A stretch of DNA of 64,000 bases, taken from the NCBI RefSeq assembly GCF_024623455.1, contig NZ_JANIPJ010000022.1, positions 61,369 to 125,368 on the forward strand, given 5' to 3'. Under the pieces are notes generated by a model. That model was not told where the DNA came from and did not search any database. It saw only the letters and a list, made by a program, of their open reading frames with translations. Made by a program: the position numbers and the translations under genes. This DNA comes from Paenibacillus soyae (GTDB taxonomy: Bacteria > Bacillota > Bacilli > Paenibacillales > Paenibacillaceae). Position 1 is the first letter of the stretch. The number at the start of each line of letters is the position of its first letter. This document shows positions 34,783 to 44,376 of the stretch, piece by piece.

Positions 34783-36336
34783 ATGCAGAGCAGATTACGC
34801 AAATGGCCGTTGCTCTTGTCCTCGGTGCTGATTCTGTCGCTATTGCTCGCGGCGTGCAGCTCCGGAGGCGGGAACAATAATCCGGAAGCATCGCCGGACG
34901 CCGGGAACGGGAACGCGCCGGGCAAAGCCGCGCAAGAAGAGGAAGTGACGCTGAAGTTCTACTTCGGCGGCGACAAAAAAGCGGCAACCGACGAGGTCTG
35001 GAACGAGATCAGCAAATACGTGAAGGGCAAGGGCCTTAACGTCAAGTTCGACATCAATTTTATCCCGTTCGGCGACTTCAAGGACAAGATGCTCGTCATG
35101 GCCGCCTCGGGCGACAACTGGGACATGAACTTCGACGGCGACTGGCTGTCGTACAAACAAATGGCGGCCAAAGGCTCGTACATGGCGCTGAACGACCTGC
35201 TGCCGGAGCATGCGCCGAACCTGTACAAAAAATATCAGGAGCAGGGCACGCTCGAAGCGGCCACCGTGAACGGCCAGATCGTCGGTCTGCCGTGGACGAT
35301 GAAGATGAACGAACGCAAATTCGCCGGCTGGCGCGCCGATCTGGCCGAGAAAGCCGGCATCGACATCGCGCCGGACTCCATTCAGACGATCGAGGATATC
35401 GACCGGCTGCTTCGGGACTTGAAGAAAGCTTATCCGAACGAGAAGCTGAACCGCACGTCGCCGCTGTCGATCTACTATATTCGCGACGAGTGGGTAGACC
35501 TGAACTTCCACGGACTCGGCTTCTATCTGAACGATCCGGCGATCAAGGTACAGCCCGTGGAGCAGCAGCCGTTCTTCCTCGAGGCGGCGAAGCTGGCCAA
35601 AGTATGGTACGACGACAATCTGATCAACCGCGACGCGATGATCGACAAGGAGGACGGCGCCGCCCAATGGCGCAACGGCAAGACGCTGTTCACGGTGACG
35701 TCCCACGAATGGGCGAACGCGAACCCGGGCTTCGCCGATCCTTCCTACAAGCAGGAGATGTCGCTGCTCTATCCGGACAAAAAATTCGTTAACCGCACGG
35801 CGCTCGCGAACGTGGTGGCGATTAACCGGAATTCCAAGTATCCGGACCGCGTGCTCCGCTTCCTCGACATGGTCGAGACGGACAAAACGCTGTACGACCT
35901 GCTGCAATACGGCATCGAAGGCAAGACGTACGTCTTGAACGGCGAGACGGCCGAATATCCGAAAGGCATGCAGACGACGACCTCCAACTACATGGAGTGG
36001 GGCGGGCAGTGGGCGTTCTGGAAGCCGCAATTCATGCGCCCGACGATGACGTACGGGCCGGACTTCTGGGTGAAGGAAGCCGAATTCGCCAGCCAGCCGA
36101 ACAACGTCAACTCCCCGATCGACGGCTTGTTCATCGCCGAGGACAATATGAAGAACGAAATCGCGAAGCGCGACCAGGCGTCCGACGAGCTCGGGCGGCC
36201 GATCGAATTCGGCATCGTGAAGGACGTCGATAAGGCGGTAGCGGATTACATCGAGGCCCAGAAGAAGAACGGACTGGACGTCATTCTAGCGGAAACGCAG
36301 AAGCAAATCGACGCGTACCTGGCATCCAAAAAATAA
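34783..36336 (+). CDS. Oligosaccharide-binding lipoprotein (LplA-like)
   Basis: A 517-residue binding protein, the longer size typical of LplA/YtcQ-type proteins. The lipobox is LAAC with Cys25, followed by a Gly/Asn-rich linker. AAGGGGAGAGG precedes the ATG. Segments such as VTLKFYFGGDKKAATDEVWN, FDGDWLSYKQMAAKG and FLDMVETDKTLYDLLQYGIE support the assignment. It should capture an oligosaccharide, possibly a mannoside given the adjacent GH38 enzyme, and hand it to the two permeases. No ATPase is encoded in this operon. Confidence 0.92.
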   Translation: MQSRLRKWPLLLSSVLILSLLLAACSSGGGNNNPEASPDAGNGNAPGKAAQEEEVTLKFYFGGDKKAATDEVWNEISKYVKGKGLNVKFDINFIPFGDFKDKMLVMAASGDNWDMNFDGDWLSYKQMAAKGSYMALNDLLPEHAPNLYKKYQEQGTLEAATVNGQIVGLPWTMKMNERKFAGWRADLAEKAGIDIAPDSIQTIEDIDRLLRDLKKAYPNEKLNRTSPLSIYYIRDEWVDLNFHGLGFYLNDPAIKVQPVEQQPFFLEAAKLAKVWYDDNLINRDAMIDKEDGAAQWRNGKTLFTVTSHEWANANPGFADPSYKQEMSLLYPDKKFVNRTALANVVAINRNSKYPDRVLRFLDMVETDKTLYDLLQYGIEGKTYVLNGETAEYPKGMQTTTSNYMEWGGQWAFWKPQFMRPTMTYGPDFWVKEAEFASQPNNVNSPIDGLFIAEDNMKNEIAKRDQASDELGRPIEFGIVKDVDKAVADYIEAQKKNGLDVILAETQKQIDAYLASKK

Positions 36337-36351
36337 TAAACATCCAAGAGC

Positions 36352-36390
36352 GAAGCCGACCAGAGAAAGAAAGGGTCGGCTTCACTGTTT
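36352..36390 (+). terminator. Terminator after the LplABC-like operon
   Basis: GAAGCCGACC (36352-36361) pairs perfectly with GGTCGGCTTC (36374-36383) around a 12-base loop, followed by ACTGTTT. Confidence 0.7.
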
Positions 36391-36398
36391 AATAGGCT

Positions 36399-36412
36399 TG
36401 TAAGCGAATACA
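36399..36412. promoter_or_regulatory. CcpA cre-like site
   Basis: TGTAAGCGAATACA matches the cre consensus TGWAANCGNTNWCA at 13 of 14 positions. It ends 20 bases before the start codon of the SLH protein gene, a roadblock-type position for catabolite repression. Confidence 0.55.
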
Positions 36413-36432
36413 TTTCGAGGAGGATCCGCGTA

Positions 36433-39400
36433 ATGAACAATCGATTATGGAAGAGGGCGCAATCGCTGACGGCGCGAATGCTTGTCGCGTTAATGGCGGC
36501 GACCGCGTTCGCCGTCGGACCGGCTCAAGCCGGTGCCGAGGAGGAGAGCGTTAGCATCGCTCTCGGCGCAGCAGTTATGCCGGACGGCATGACGGCCAGG
36601 GCGGGCGACAACCCGGATGGTCTGAAGACCGGTTCGATTGCCGGCAGGGATTACTGGCAGACGGACAAATCGGCCGGCACTTATTATTTCTATATGAACG
36701 TGGATGACGGCTATCTTATGGACAATACGGAATATAACGTCGATGTGACCGTCGATTACTACGATTCGGGCAATGGCAAGATCGTCCTGCAATACGACGC
36801 GGCTTCCGCCAACTTCAAGGACGGGCCGCTGTACCAATACGGCAATACGGGCGAATGGAAGAGCCATACGTTCAGCTTGACGGACGCTCAGTTCGCGAAC
36901 GGGACGAACGGGGCCGACTTCCGCCTCGGCATCGAAGGCGCCGGCTCGCCTGCCGCGGAGAACGCGGAGCTGACCGCGGCCAAGGTGACCGTCAAGAAGA
37001 CGCCGAAATCGGTTCCGACCGAGACCGTAGGCATTACGCTCGGCACGGCTCCGGTCGAGAACGGCATCACGGGCCGTCCCGGCGACGGGCCTCCGGAAGG
37101 CATGGTAACCGGCGAGCTGGACGGCAAAGGGTTCTGGAGAACGAACCAAACGGTGAATCCGGCCGACCCGGGACAGAACATCCTCTATTATTACTTCAAC
37201 GTAAGCGATTCTTATTTGTTCGAGAACGAAGACCAGGACGTCTATGTCACGGTCGAATATTACGACAGCGGCAGCGGCGCCATCGTGCTGCAATACGACG
37301 CGCGTTCCGCAGGCTTCAAGGACGCGACGTTATTCCGCTACAAGGATACGAATACGTGGAAGACGCATACGTTCAAGCTGACCGACGCCTACTTCGGCAA
37401 CCGGACGCACGGCGGCGATTTCCGACTCGGCGTAAGCGGAGCCGGAGCTCCGGCGAATAACCCGGAATTGCAGCTGGCGTCGGTCACGGTAAGGAAGCAG
37501 ACTCAGGTTATCGTCGAGTCGGAGACGCAAGTGTACGACACCGTATACGCAACCGGCGACGTCGTCATCGCGGACGTCAGCGTGAAGGATTACGGCGCGG
37601 TCGGCGACGGCGCGGCCGACGATACTATGGCATTTCAGAACGCGCTGGCCGCGGCTGGCAATAACGGAGGCGGCGTCGTATTCGCGCCGGCAGGCGCCTA
37701 CAAGCTGACCGGCGAGCTTGTGATTCCGACCGGCGTGACGCTCCGCGGGGACTGGGCGAACCCGGAGGCGGAAGGCGGCGCGGTGAAAGGCACGATACTT
37801 GCCGTCTACGGCGGACGCGGTCAAGGGGAGGGAACGAGCTTCATTCAGCTGCAGCCTTCCAGCGGCGTGACGAACCTGTCGATCTGGTACCCGGAGCAGA
37901 CCGTTTCGTCTCCGGCCGTCTACCCATGGACGCTCGAGCAGTTGCCGGGAGACAGCGCGACGATCAAAAACGTGACGCTCGTCAACTCCTATAAAGGAAT
38001 CAAAATCGGACCCGAATGGAACGAGCTGCATTACGTCCGCAATCTGTACGGCACGACGCTTCATACGGGCATCTTCCTCGACTTCACGACCGATATCGGA
38101 AGGCTGGAGGGGATCCGCCTATCGCCGGAAGTATGGGCGAATTCCGGCTTGCCGGGAGCACCGTCGGAATCGGAGCTGTTCGGCTATATGACGGCGAATG
38201 CCGAAGGCATCGTCATGGGACGGTCGGACTGGGAATACATGTCCGATATCGAGATAGCCGGCTACAAGACCGGCATGCGCGTCACGACCAGAACGGGCAG
38301 CCTCGAGACGGCCAACGCGCAGCTGTACGGGATTCGCATCCGGGATTGCAACGTCGCTCTCAAAATCGAAGGCGTCAACGACTTCGGCCTGCTCGTGACG
38401 GACAGTCGCTTCGAGGCCGGCGTCGGGCCGAATCCGACCGCGATTTATGCCACTAGCGGCTTCCGTTCGATCGCGCAGTTCAGCGGCGTGACGGTTGGCG
38501 GGACGACGCATCATGCGGTGGTGAACGAAGGCAGCGGGGTGCTGTCGTTCGAGAACAGCGTCTTCGGCGGCTGGGACGATGAAGCCGGCGGGTACGCGAT
38601 TGCAGCGAAGAGCGGCTCCCTGATTCTCGGCGGGACCGAGTTCGCGAAGCCGGACCGGCATCTGCTGCTCGAGGGCAGCGTGTCGACGGTGAACGCGATC
38701 AATTCCGGCTTCGAGGGCGAGCTTGCCGTTCAGAACGATAGCGAAGCGGCGGTGCTGAACGTTCATCAGGACGCGCGCTACGAGCTGGAGCGGCTGCCCG
38801 AGATCGGCGCTCTCGACCTCGCCGAGCAGCCGAAGCCGGCGACACGGCAGCTGTTCAACGTCGGCGCGGAGCCGTACAACGCCGACCGCACCGGAGTGAT
38901 CGACGCGTCGGACGCGATCGGGCAAGCGCTCGCGGATGCCGAAGCGGCCGGCGGCGGAACGGTGTATATGCCTGCGGGCGTGTACCGCGTCGAGCAGCCT
39001 TTCACCGTGCCGAGCGGGGTGGAGCTGCGAGGCAATTACGACGTGCCGCATCATACGATCGGGAACGGCACGGTTATCTTCACGAGCTACGGGGAGAACG
39101 ATCCGGACGGAGAGGCGTTCATCCGCCTGGAACAGGATGCCGGACTTCGCGGATTGTCCGTCTACTACGACAAGCAGGACTGGTCCTCGGCCGGCGCGAT
39201 CAAGCCGTACGCCTGGACGGTGCAAGGGCTGGGCAGCGGCGTCTACTTAATCGACACGACGTTAGTCAATTCGTACAAAGCCGTCGATTTCGGCACGCAC
39301 GACACGAGCGGCCACTACATCGACTACGTGGCGGGTTCGCCGCTTATGGAGGGCATCTTCCTCGGAGGCGGCGCGGACGGCGGCATCATGCGCAACGTGC

Positions 39401-42375
39401 AGTTCAACCCGCATTATTACGGCCGCAACAATTACCCGAACGCGCCGACGACGGGCCAAGGCTTCGAAGTCGTATGGGGCTATCAGAAGGAGAATCTCGA
39501 CGCGTTCCGGATCGGCGACGTATCGAATCAGACGATCTTCAACACGTTCGTCTACGGCTCCAAATACGGCATTCACTTCGAGGAGCAGAACGGCCGCGGG
39601 CCGGAAGCGATCGTGCTCGGGCACGGCACCGACGGCAGCAAGAAGGGCGCGGTGCTTCACGGCGCGGGACCCGCGGGGCTGACGTTCATCAATACGGAGC
39701 TCGTGTCGATGAGCACGACCGATAAGGTGTATGTCGAGGTGAACGAAGCATTCGGCTCGAAAGCGACGTTCTTCAATACTTCCATGTGGGGCGACACGAC
39801 GCGGTCCATGGATATTTACGGCGGCGACGTGCGCATCCAGCAGAGCAATTTCACGCGGGTCGGCGATATCGGCGTGAACGCGCTTGGCGGGGACGTCACG
39901 CTCTATAATTCTTACTTCCAGCAGCCGCGGACGACTCACGTCTACGCGGGACCGGCTATCGAGAAGATGGTGGTGACGAACAACCTATTCAATGGCGGCA
40001 TCGTGGTCGAGAACGAAGCGATCTCCAAAGTAACGGGCACGAATCTCGTTCCGGTTGCGCTCGAGCTGCTGAAGGGCGAATTCAATCCGGAGGAGCCGGA
40101 GGATACGCGGACGGAGCTTCGGCTGACGAACGTGACGGAGAGCGAGCCGCTCGAAGGCAAGCTCGAGCTGGTCCAGCCAGCGGTTTACGCGAACGCGCTG
40201 AAGCCGGTCCGGTTCGAAGGCATCGCGCTCGGCGAAAGCGTGAATATCCCGCTGCCTTATCTGACCGGCGATTCGCTGATGTTCAAGGTGACGCTGAAAT
40301 CGGGGTATACGTACACGGCCTCCGTGAAGCTGGGGCAATCGTTCGCCGCGCGGGAAGATGCGGCCGGGACGGTCGTGCCGGCGATCGACGTCTCCAGTCA
40401 GGACCACTATTCGAGCGTGGGCGGAAGTTGGGGCGGAGCGGAGGACCTCAGCGCGGACTCCATGGTGACGTGGGATGAGGAGAAGCTGTACGTCAACGTC
40501 GAAGTGACGGACAATGTCCATCATCAGACCTGGACGAACGGCGATATATGGCAGGGAGACAGCCTGCAGGTCGGCATCGACATGGCGAGAGCGGACGGCG
40601 CGGCGAGCAAGCATGTCAACGAGCTCGGCCTCGCCTTGAACGGTCAAGACGTGGTCACGGCATGGCGCTGGAGAGCGCCCGAAGGCGTGGCGGCCGGAGC
40701 GCTGAACGGAGTGACGGCCGACATCACGCGGAACGAGGCGGAGAAGCGGACCGTCTACGAGCTGGCGATTCCGTTCATGGTGCTGCACGGGGCCGGTTAT
40801 ACGTTCGACGCGGGCGAGCCGCTTGGCCTCACGCTGCTCGTCAACGAAAACGACGGCAGCGGAAGATCGGGCTTCATCGAATACAACCAGGGAATTGGCA
40901 CGAGCAAAGACGCGACGTTGTTCGGCGACCTTCATTTGCTGAGCGCGGACTATGCCGGCTTGCTTCTGGCATCCGCGGAGGCCGCGGTCGAAGAGGCGGA
41001 GACCGACCGGTCGAAAACGAGCAGAGACGCAGCGGCAAACTTCGTTGTGTTGCTGCCGGAGGGATCCTCCAAGCAGGCGCTCGAGATGAGACTTGAAGCG
41101 CTGGAACCGAATCCGGGCACTGGTCCAGGCAACGGCTCGGACAATGGCTCGGGCAATGGCGGCGTTCCCGCCGGACCAGCCGGCTTGACGCTACAAGCGG
41201 ACGGCTCCGTTCTCGCGACCTTGACGGCGCGGCTGGACGGCGCAAGCAAGCAGGCGAAGGCGGCGGTAACGGCAAGCGCGGCCGCCCAAGCAATTGGACT
41301 CGCGAAAGCCGGCGCCGACGGAGGCAAACAAGTGACGTTCGACATCCCGGCGGTCCAAGGGGCGGAAGGTTATTCGCTCGAGCTACCTGCCGGATTATTG
41401 ACGGAGGACCATGGCCGAAACGTCATTGAAATCCGCACGGCGCTTGGGATGCTAAGCGTGTCTGGCGATATGCTGGTGAACCTCGCCGATAAGCTCGGAG
41501 AGACCGTGACGTTCGTTCTCGCGGACGCGGACCGTAGCGGCTGGAGCGAAGAGCTTCGGTCGCGGATCGGCGATCGTCCCGCCGTCGACCTGCATATCCT
41601 CTCCGGCAACGATGTCGTAGAGTGGTCGAACGGCCAATCGCCGGTCACCGTGTCGCTTCCTTACGAACCGTCCGGCAAGGAGATCGGCGACGAGGAGCGG
41701 GTCGTCGTCTGGCATATCGATGAGAACGGCATGGCAACGGCTGTTCCGAGCGGCCGATTCACGGAAGGCAAGGTCGTATTCCGGACGACGCACTTCAGCG
41801 CGTTCGCGGTCGTTCATCATCCGAAGTCGTTCCAAGACCTAAGCGGCTTCGGCTGGGCGCGGCAAGCGATCGAGACGCTGGCGGCCAAAGGTATCGCCAG
41901 CGGCGTAACCGACCAATCGTACCGTCCTGGCTCGCCGGTAAAAAGAGCGGATTTCCTTAAGCTTCTTGTCGGCACGCTCGGACTGGAAGCGAATCCTTCG
42001 GCAGCCGTCGAGCCGTTCGCGGATGTCCCTGCCGGCGCCTATTACGCGGAAGCGGTTAGCATCGCCCGGGCACTCGGCATCACGAACGGAGCGGGAGGCA
42101 ACCGATTCCTGCCGGATACGACCATTACGAGGGAAGAAGCGGCGGTTATGATCGAACGCGCGCTTCGGGCCGCGGACATTTCGCTTCCGCAAGGGGAAGC
42201 TTCGGATTTCGAGCCCTATAAAGACGGCGCATCCGTCTCGGCATTCGCCGAGGAAGCCGTTCGGCTGCTTTCGCGGGCGGGACTGGTGGAAGGCGCCAAC
42301 GGCGCATTCAAGCCGCAAGGACATCTGACGAGGGCCGAAACGGCCGTGCTGCTGTACCGCCTCTATAACTTGTAG
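36433..42375 (+). CDS. SLH-anchored giant protein with duplicated CBM-like and beta-helix (pectate lyase-like) modules
   Basis: A 1980-residue surface protein with a signal peptide (residues 1-35, ending AQAGAEE) and GAGGAGG before the ATG. Two homologous sandwich modules follow (about 37-190 and 200-358; compare DSGNGKIVLQYDAASANFKD with DSGSGAIVLQYDARSAGFKD). Two right-handed beta-helix domains of the Pectate_lyase_3 type start near 382 (DYGAVGDGAADDTMAFQNAL) and 806. A CBM9-like domain lies at about 1316-1510, then a Gly/Asn/Ser linker and a domain of unknown type. Three SLH motifs occupy about 1799-1980 and should bind cell-wall polymer. It probably attacks or binds extracellular polysaccharide; whether the helices are lyases or hydrolases is open. 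Confidence 0.88.
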   Translation: MNNRLWKRAQSLTARMLVALMAATAFAVGPAQAGAEEESVSIALGAAVMPDGMTARAGDNPDGLKTGSIAGRDYWQTDKSAGTYYFYMNVDDGYLMDNTEYNVDVTVDYYDSGNGKIVLQYDAASANFKDGPLYQYGNTGEWKSHTFSLTDAQFANGTNGADFRLGIEGAGSPAAENAELTAAKVTVKKTPKSVPTETVGITLGTAPVENGITGRPGDGPPEGMVTGELDGKGFWRTNQTVNPADPGQNILYYYFNVSDSYLFENEDQDVYVTVEYYDSGSGAIVLQYDARSAGFKDATLFRYKDTNTWKTHTFKLTDAYFGNRTHGGDFRLGVSGAGAPANNPELQLASVTVRKQTQVIVESETQVYDTVYATGDVVIADVSVKDYGAVGDGAADDTMAFQNALAAAGNNGGGVVFAPAGAYKLTGELVIPTGVTLRGDWANPEAEGGAVKGTILAVYGGRGQGEGTSFIQLQPSSGVTNLSIWYPEQTVSSPAVYPWTLEQLPGDSATIKNVTLVNSYKGIKIGPEWNELHYVRNLYGTTLHTGIFLDFTTDIGRLEGIRLSPEVWANSGLPGAPSESELFGYMTANAEGIVMGRSDWEYMSDIEIAGYKTGMRVTTRTGSLETANAQLYGIRIRDCNVALKIEGVNDFGLLVTDSRFEAGVGPNPTAIYATSGFRSIAQFSGVTVGGTTHHAVVNEGSGVLSFENSVFGGWDDEAGGYAIAAKSGSLILGGTEFAKPDRHLLLEGSVSTVNAINSGFEGELAVQNDSEAAVLNVHQDARYELERLPEIGALDLAEQPKPATRQLFNVGAEPYNADRTGVIDASDAIGQALADAEAAGGGTVYMPAGVYRVEQPFTVPSGVELRGNYDVPHHTIGNGTVIFTSYGENDPDGEAFIRLEQDAGLRGLSVYYDKQDWSSAGAIKPYAWTVQGLGSGVYLIDTTLVNSYKAVDFGTHDTSGHYIDYVAGSPLMEGIFLGGGADGGIMRNVQFNPHYYGRNNYPNAPTTGQGFEVVWGYQKENLDAFRIGDVSNQTIFNTFVYGSKYGIHFEEQNGRGPEAIVLGHGTDGSKKGAVLHGAGPAGLTFINTELVSMSTTDKVYVEVNEAFGSKATFFNTSMWGDTTRSMDIYGGDVRIQQSNFTRVGDIGVNALGGDVTLYNSYFQQPRTTHVYAGPAIEKMVVTNNLFNGGIVVENEAISKVTGTNLVPVALELLKGEFNPEEPEDTRTELRLTNVTESEPLEGKLELVQPAVYANALKPVRFEGIALGESVNIPLPYLTGDSLMFKVTLKSGYTYTASVKLGQSFAAREDAAGTVVPAIDVSSQDHYSSVGGSWGGAEDLSADSMVTWDEEKLYVNVEVTDNVHHQTWTNGDIWQGDSLQVGIDMARADGAASKHVNELGLALNGQDVVTAWRWRAPEGVAAGALNGVTADITRNEAEKRTVYELAIPFMVLHGAGYTFDAGEPLGLTLLVNENDGSGRSGFIEYNQGIGTSKDATLFGDLHLLSADYAGLLLASAEAAVEEAETDRSKTSRDAAANFVVLLPEGSSKQALEMRLEALEPNPGTGPGNGSDNGSGNGGVPAGPAGLTLQADGSVLATLTARLDGASKQAKAAVTASAAAQAIGLAKAGADGGKQVTFDIPAVQGAEGYSLELPAGLLTEDHGRNVIEIRTALGMLSVSGDMLVNLADKLGETVTFVLADADRSGWSEELRSRIGDRPAVDLHILSGNDVVEWSNGQSPVTVSLPYEPSGKEIGDEERVVVWHIDENGMATAVPSGRFTEGKVVFRTTHFSAFAVVHHPKSFQDLSGFGWARQAIETLAAKGIASGVTDQSYRPGSPVKRADFLKLLVGTLGLEANPSAAVEPFADVPAGAYYAEAVSIARALGITNGAGGNRFLPDTTITREEAAVMIERALRAADISLPQGEASDFEPYKDGASVSAFAEEAVRLLSRAGLVEGANGAFKPQGHLTRAETAVLLYRLYNL

Positions 42376-42385
42376 ACAAGGGAGG

Positions 42386-42410
42386 AGCCCGGTCCGGGCG
42401 GGTCCGGGCT
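42386..42410 (+). terminator. Weak hairpin after the SLH protein gene
   Basis: AGCCCGG and CCGGGCT form a 7-base stem just after the stop, without a T-run. Transcription may continue into the next gene. Confidence 0.35.
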
Positions 42411-42551
42411 TCCGCCGCTTACAAGCAGGGGAAGGGAGGTGGTGGATGGCTGAACGATTATGAATAGAAAGGCGGGATAGGAGAGAGAAGCCTGCTTATT
42501 AGATGGATGCGGGAGACCATTCCGGCACCATAAAATCGAGGAGGCTTTAGG

Positions 42552-44231
42552 ATGAACGGTATGTTAACAAGGAAGCATCTGTTGATAGCCATTCTATTAT
42601 TCGCGTTTATAGGCACGCAGCTATCCCTGTCGCCGCCCGTCGCGTTCGCGGCGTCGGCCTTCAACCAGACGGCGGCTTCCGGCTACAGCACGCAATCGGG
42701 TATTCAGCTCGAGAATTCGAGCGAAGGCGGACAGAACGTCGCGTTCATCGACAACGGCGACTTTATCTCGTTCCAGAACGTCGACTTCGGAAGCGGCGCC
42801 ACTTCCGTCCAGCTCCGCGTAGCGAGCAATACGGGCGGCGGCAAAATCGAAATTCGGACCGGCGGCGCGAACGGCGCTTTGGCTGGCACCTGCGTCGTCC
42901 CGGGTACCGGAGGGTGGCAGTCTTGGATCACGAAAACCTGCTCCATCAGCACGATAACGGGAGTCCAGCATTTGTATCTGAAATTTACGGGCGGAGTTGG
43001 TAACTTGTTCAACGTTCATTGGTATAAGTTCTCGAACGATCCGAACGGCGGAGACGTCTTCGGCAAGGTCATCGCCGGCTATCAAGGCTGGTTCACGGCC
43101 GGCGGCGACAATTCGCCGCTGAATAACTGGACGCACTGGTCCAAGAACGGGAGCGCTCCCGCGCCGACCGGCAACGTCAACTTCGAGCTGTATCCGGATT
43201 TGCGGGAATACTCGAAGCTGTACCAGACGGGGCTCGGCAATCTCGGCAACGGCCAGCCTGCGAAGCTGTTCTCCTCGTATGACCAGGAGACGGTGAACAA
43301 GCATTTCGAATGGATGCGGGATTACGGCATATACGGCGCGGCTTTGCAGCGGTTCGGCGCGGATGCCAACAACGCTCCGAACAACTGGAAGTCGAACCGC
43401 GACAGCGTGGCGGTCAAGGTGAGGAACGCGGCGGAGTCGTACGACCGCAAGTTCTACGTTATGTACGACATTACCGGCATGAACGCAAGCAATTGGGTGA
43501 CGGCCGTCAAAACCGATTTCACGAACCAAGTGCTCGGAGCCATGAACCTTCCGTCGTCCGCAGCCTATGCCAAGCAGAACGGCAAGCCGGTCATCTGCAT
43601 CTGGGGCATCGGCTTCAACGATAGGCCCGGCACGGCAGCGGAAGCCGCGGAGCTGATCGGCTGGTTCAAAAATCAAGGGTACTATGTCATCGGAGGCGTG
43701 CCGACGCATTGGAGATTGGGCGTCGAAGACTCGAAGCCGGGCTTCCTCGACGTCTACAAGTCGCTCGACATGCTGTCCCCGTGGTTCGTGGGCCGGTTCA
43801 GCCAGCTGGCGGGAGCGGATCACTTCAAAACCTACCAGTGGCAGCCGGACTACGCCTTCACCCAGCAGCACGGCATCGCTTACCAGCCGGTCATCTGGCC
43901 GGGCTTCGCGTGGAAAAACCTGCACAACGGCCCGATCAACGAGATTCCGCGCCTGCACGGAGATTTCATGTGGCGGCAGGCTTATAATCTGAAGAGCCTC
44001 GGCATTAGCACGGGCTACGTCGCGATGTTCGACGAATACGACGAGGCGACCGCCATCGCCAAGGCCGCGGAGAACAGCTCCATGGCGCCGAACAATCAAT
44101 ATTTCCTTACGCTCGACGCCGACGGCGTCGCCGTCTCGTCGGATTTCTACCTGCGGCTGACGCGGGATATCGCCAAGATGTTCACGGGAGAAATCCCGAT
44201 GACGGCCAATCATCCGACGAGCCATCAATAA
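42552..44231 (+). CDS. Secreted GH71/GH99-like enzyme with N-terminal CBM6-like domain
   Basis: A 559-residue secreted protein with a signal peptide ending near residue 35 (SPPVAFAAS). Residues about 36-165 form a CBM6-like sandwich (GDFISFQNVDFGSGATSVQL, IEIRTGG). The catalytic part starts GKVIAGYQGWFTAGGD and contains DYGIYGAALQRFG, KPVICIWGIGFNDRPGT and STGYVAMFDEYDEATAI, which match the GH71/99-like family often annotated as xylosidase or endo-mannanase-like. The family includes endo-alpha-1,2-mannosidases and alpha-1,3-glucanases, so an alpha-mannan or alpha-glucan substrate is plausible near the GH38 gene. The exact reaction is not known from sequence. Confidence 0.82.
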   Translation: MNGMLTRKHLLIAILLFAFIGTQLSLSPPVAFAASAFNQTAASGYSTQSGIQLENSSEGGQNVAFIDNGDFISFQNVDFGSGATSVQLRVASNTGGGKIEIRTGGANGALAGTCVVPGTGGWQSWITKTCSISTITGVQHLYLKFTGGVGNLFNVHWYKFSNDPNGGDVFGKVIAGYQGWFTAGGDNSPLNNWTHWSKNGSAPAPTGNVNFELYPDLREYSKLYQTGLGNLGNGQPAKLFSSYDQETVNKHFEWMRDYGIYGAALQRFGADANNAPNNWKSNRDSVAVKVRNAAESYDRKFYVMYDITGMNASNWVTAVKTDFTNQVLGAMNLPSSAAYAKQNGKPVICIWGIGFNDRPGTAAEAAELIGWFKNQGYYVIGGVPTHWRLGVEDSKPGFLDVYKSLDMLSPWFVGRFSQLAGADHFKTYQWQPDYAFTQQHGIAYQPVIWPGFAWKNLHNGPINEIPRLHGDFMWRQAYNLKSLGISTGYVAMFDEYDEATAIAKAAENSSMAPNNQYFLTLDADGVAVSSDFYLRLTRDIAKMFTGEIPMTANHPTSHQ

Positions 44232-44247
44232 GCGTCGAAGAAGAAGG

Positions 44248-44277
44248 AAGAGCCGGTTAGCGGCTCTTCTTTTTTTA
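44248..44277 (+). terminator. Strong intrinsic terminator after the GH71/99-like gene
   Basis: GAAGAGCCG (44248-44256) pairs with CGGCTCTTC (44262-44270) around a 5-base loop, followed by seven T. Confidence 0.92.
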
Positions 44278-44376
44278 CGCCAATCGTGGGACAGAAAGTT
44301 TGCGATCGCCTCATATGGATGATCGGCCCCTTCCTATACACTAGACATGACTCCGCTATAAAGGATGGTGCTGTAG

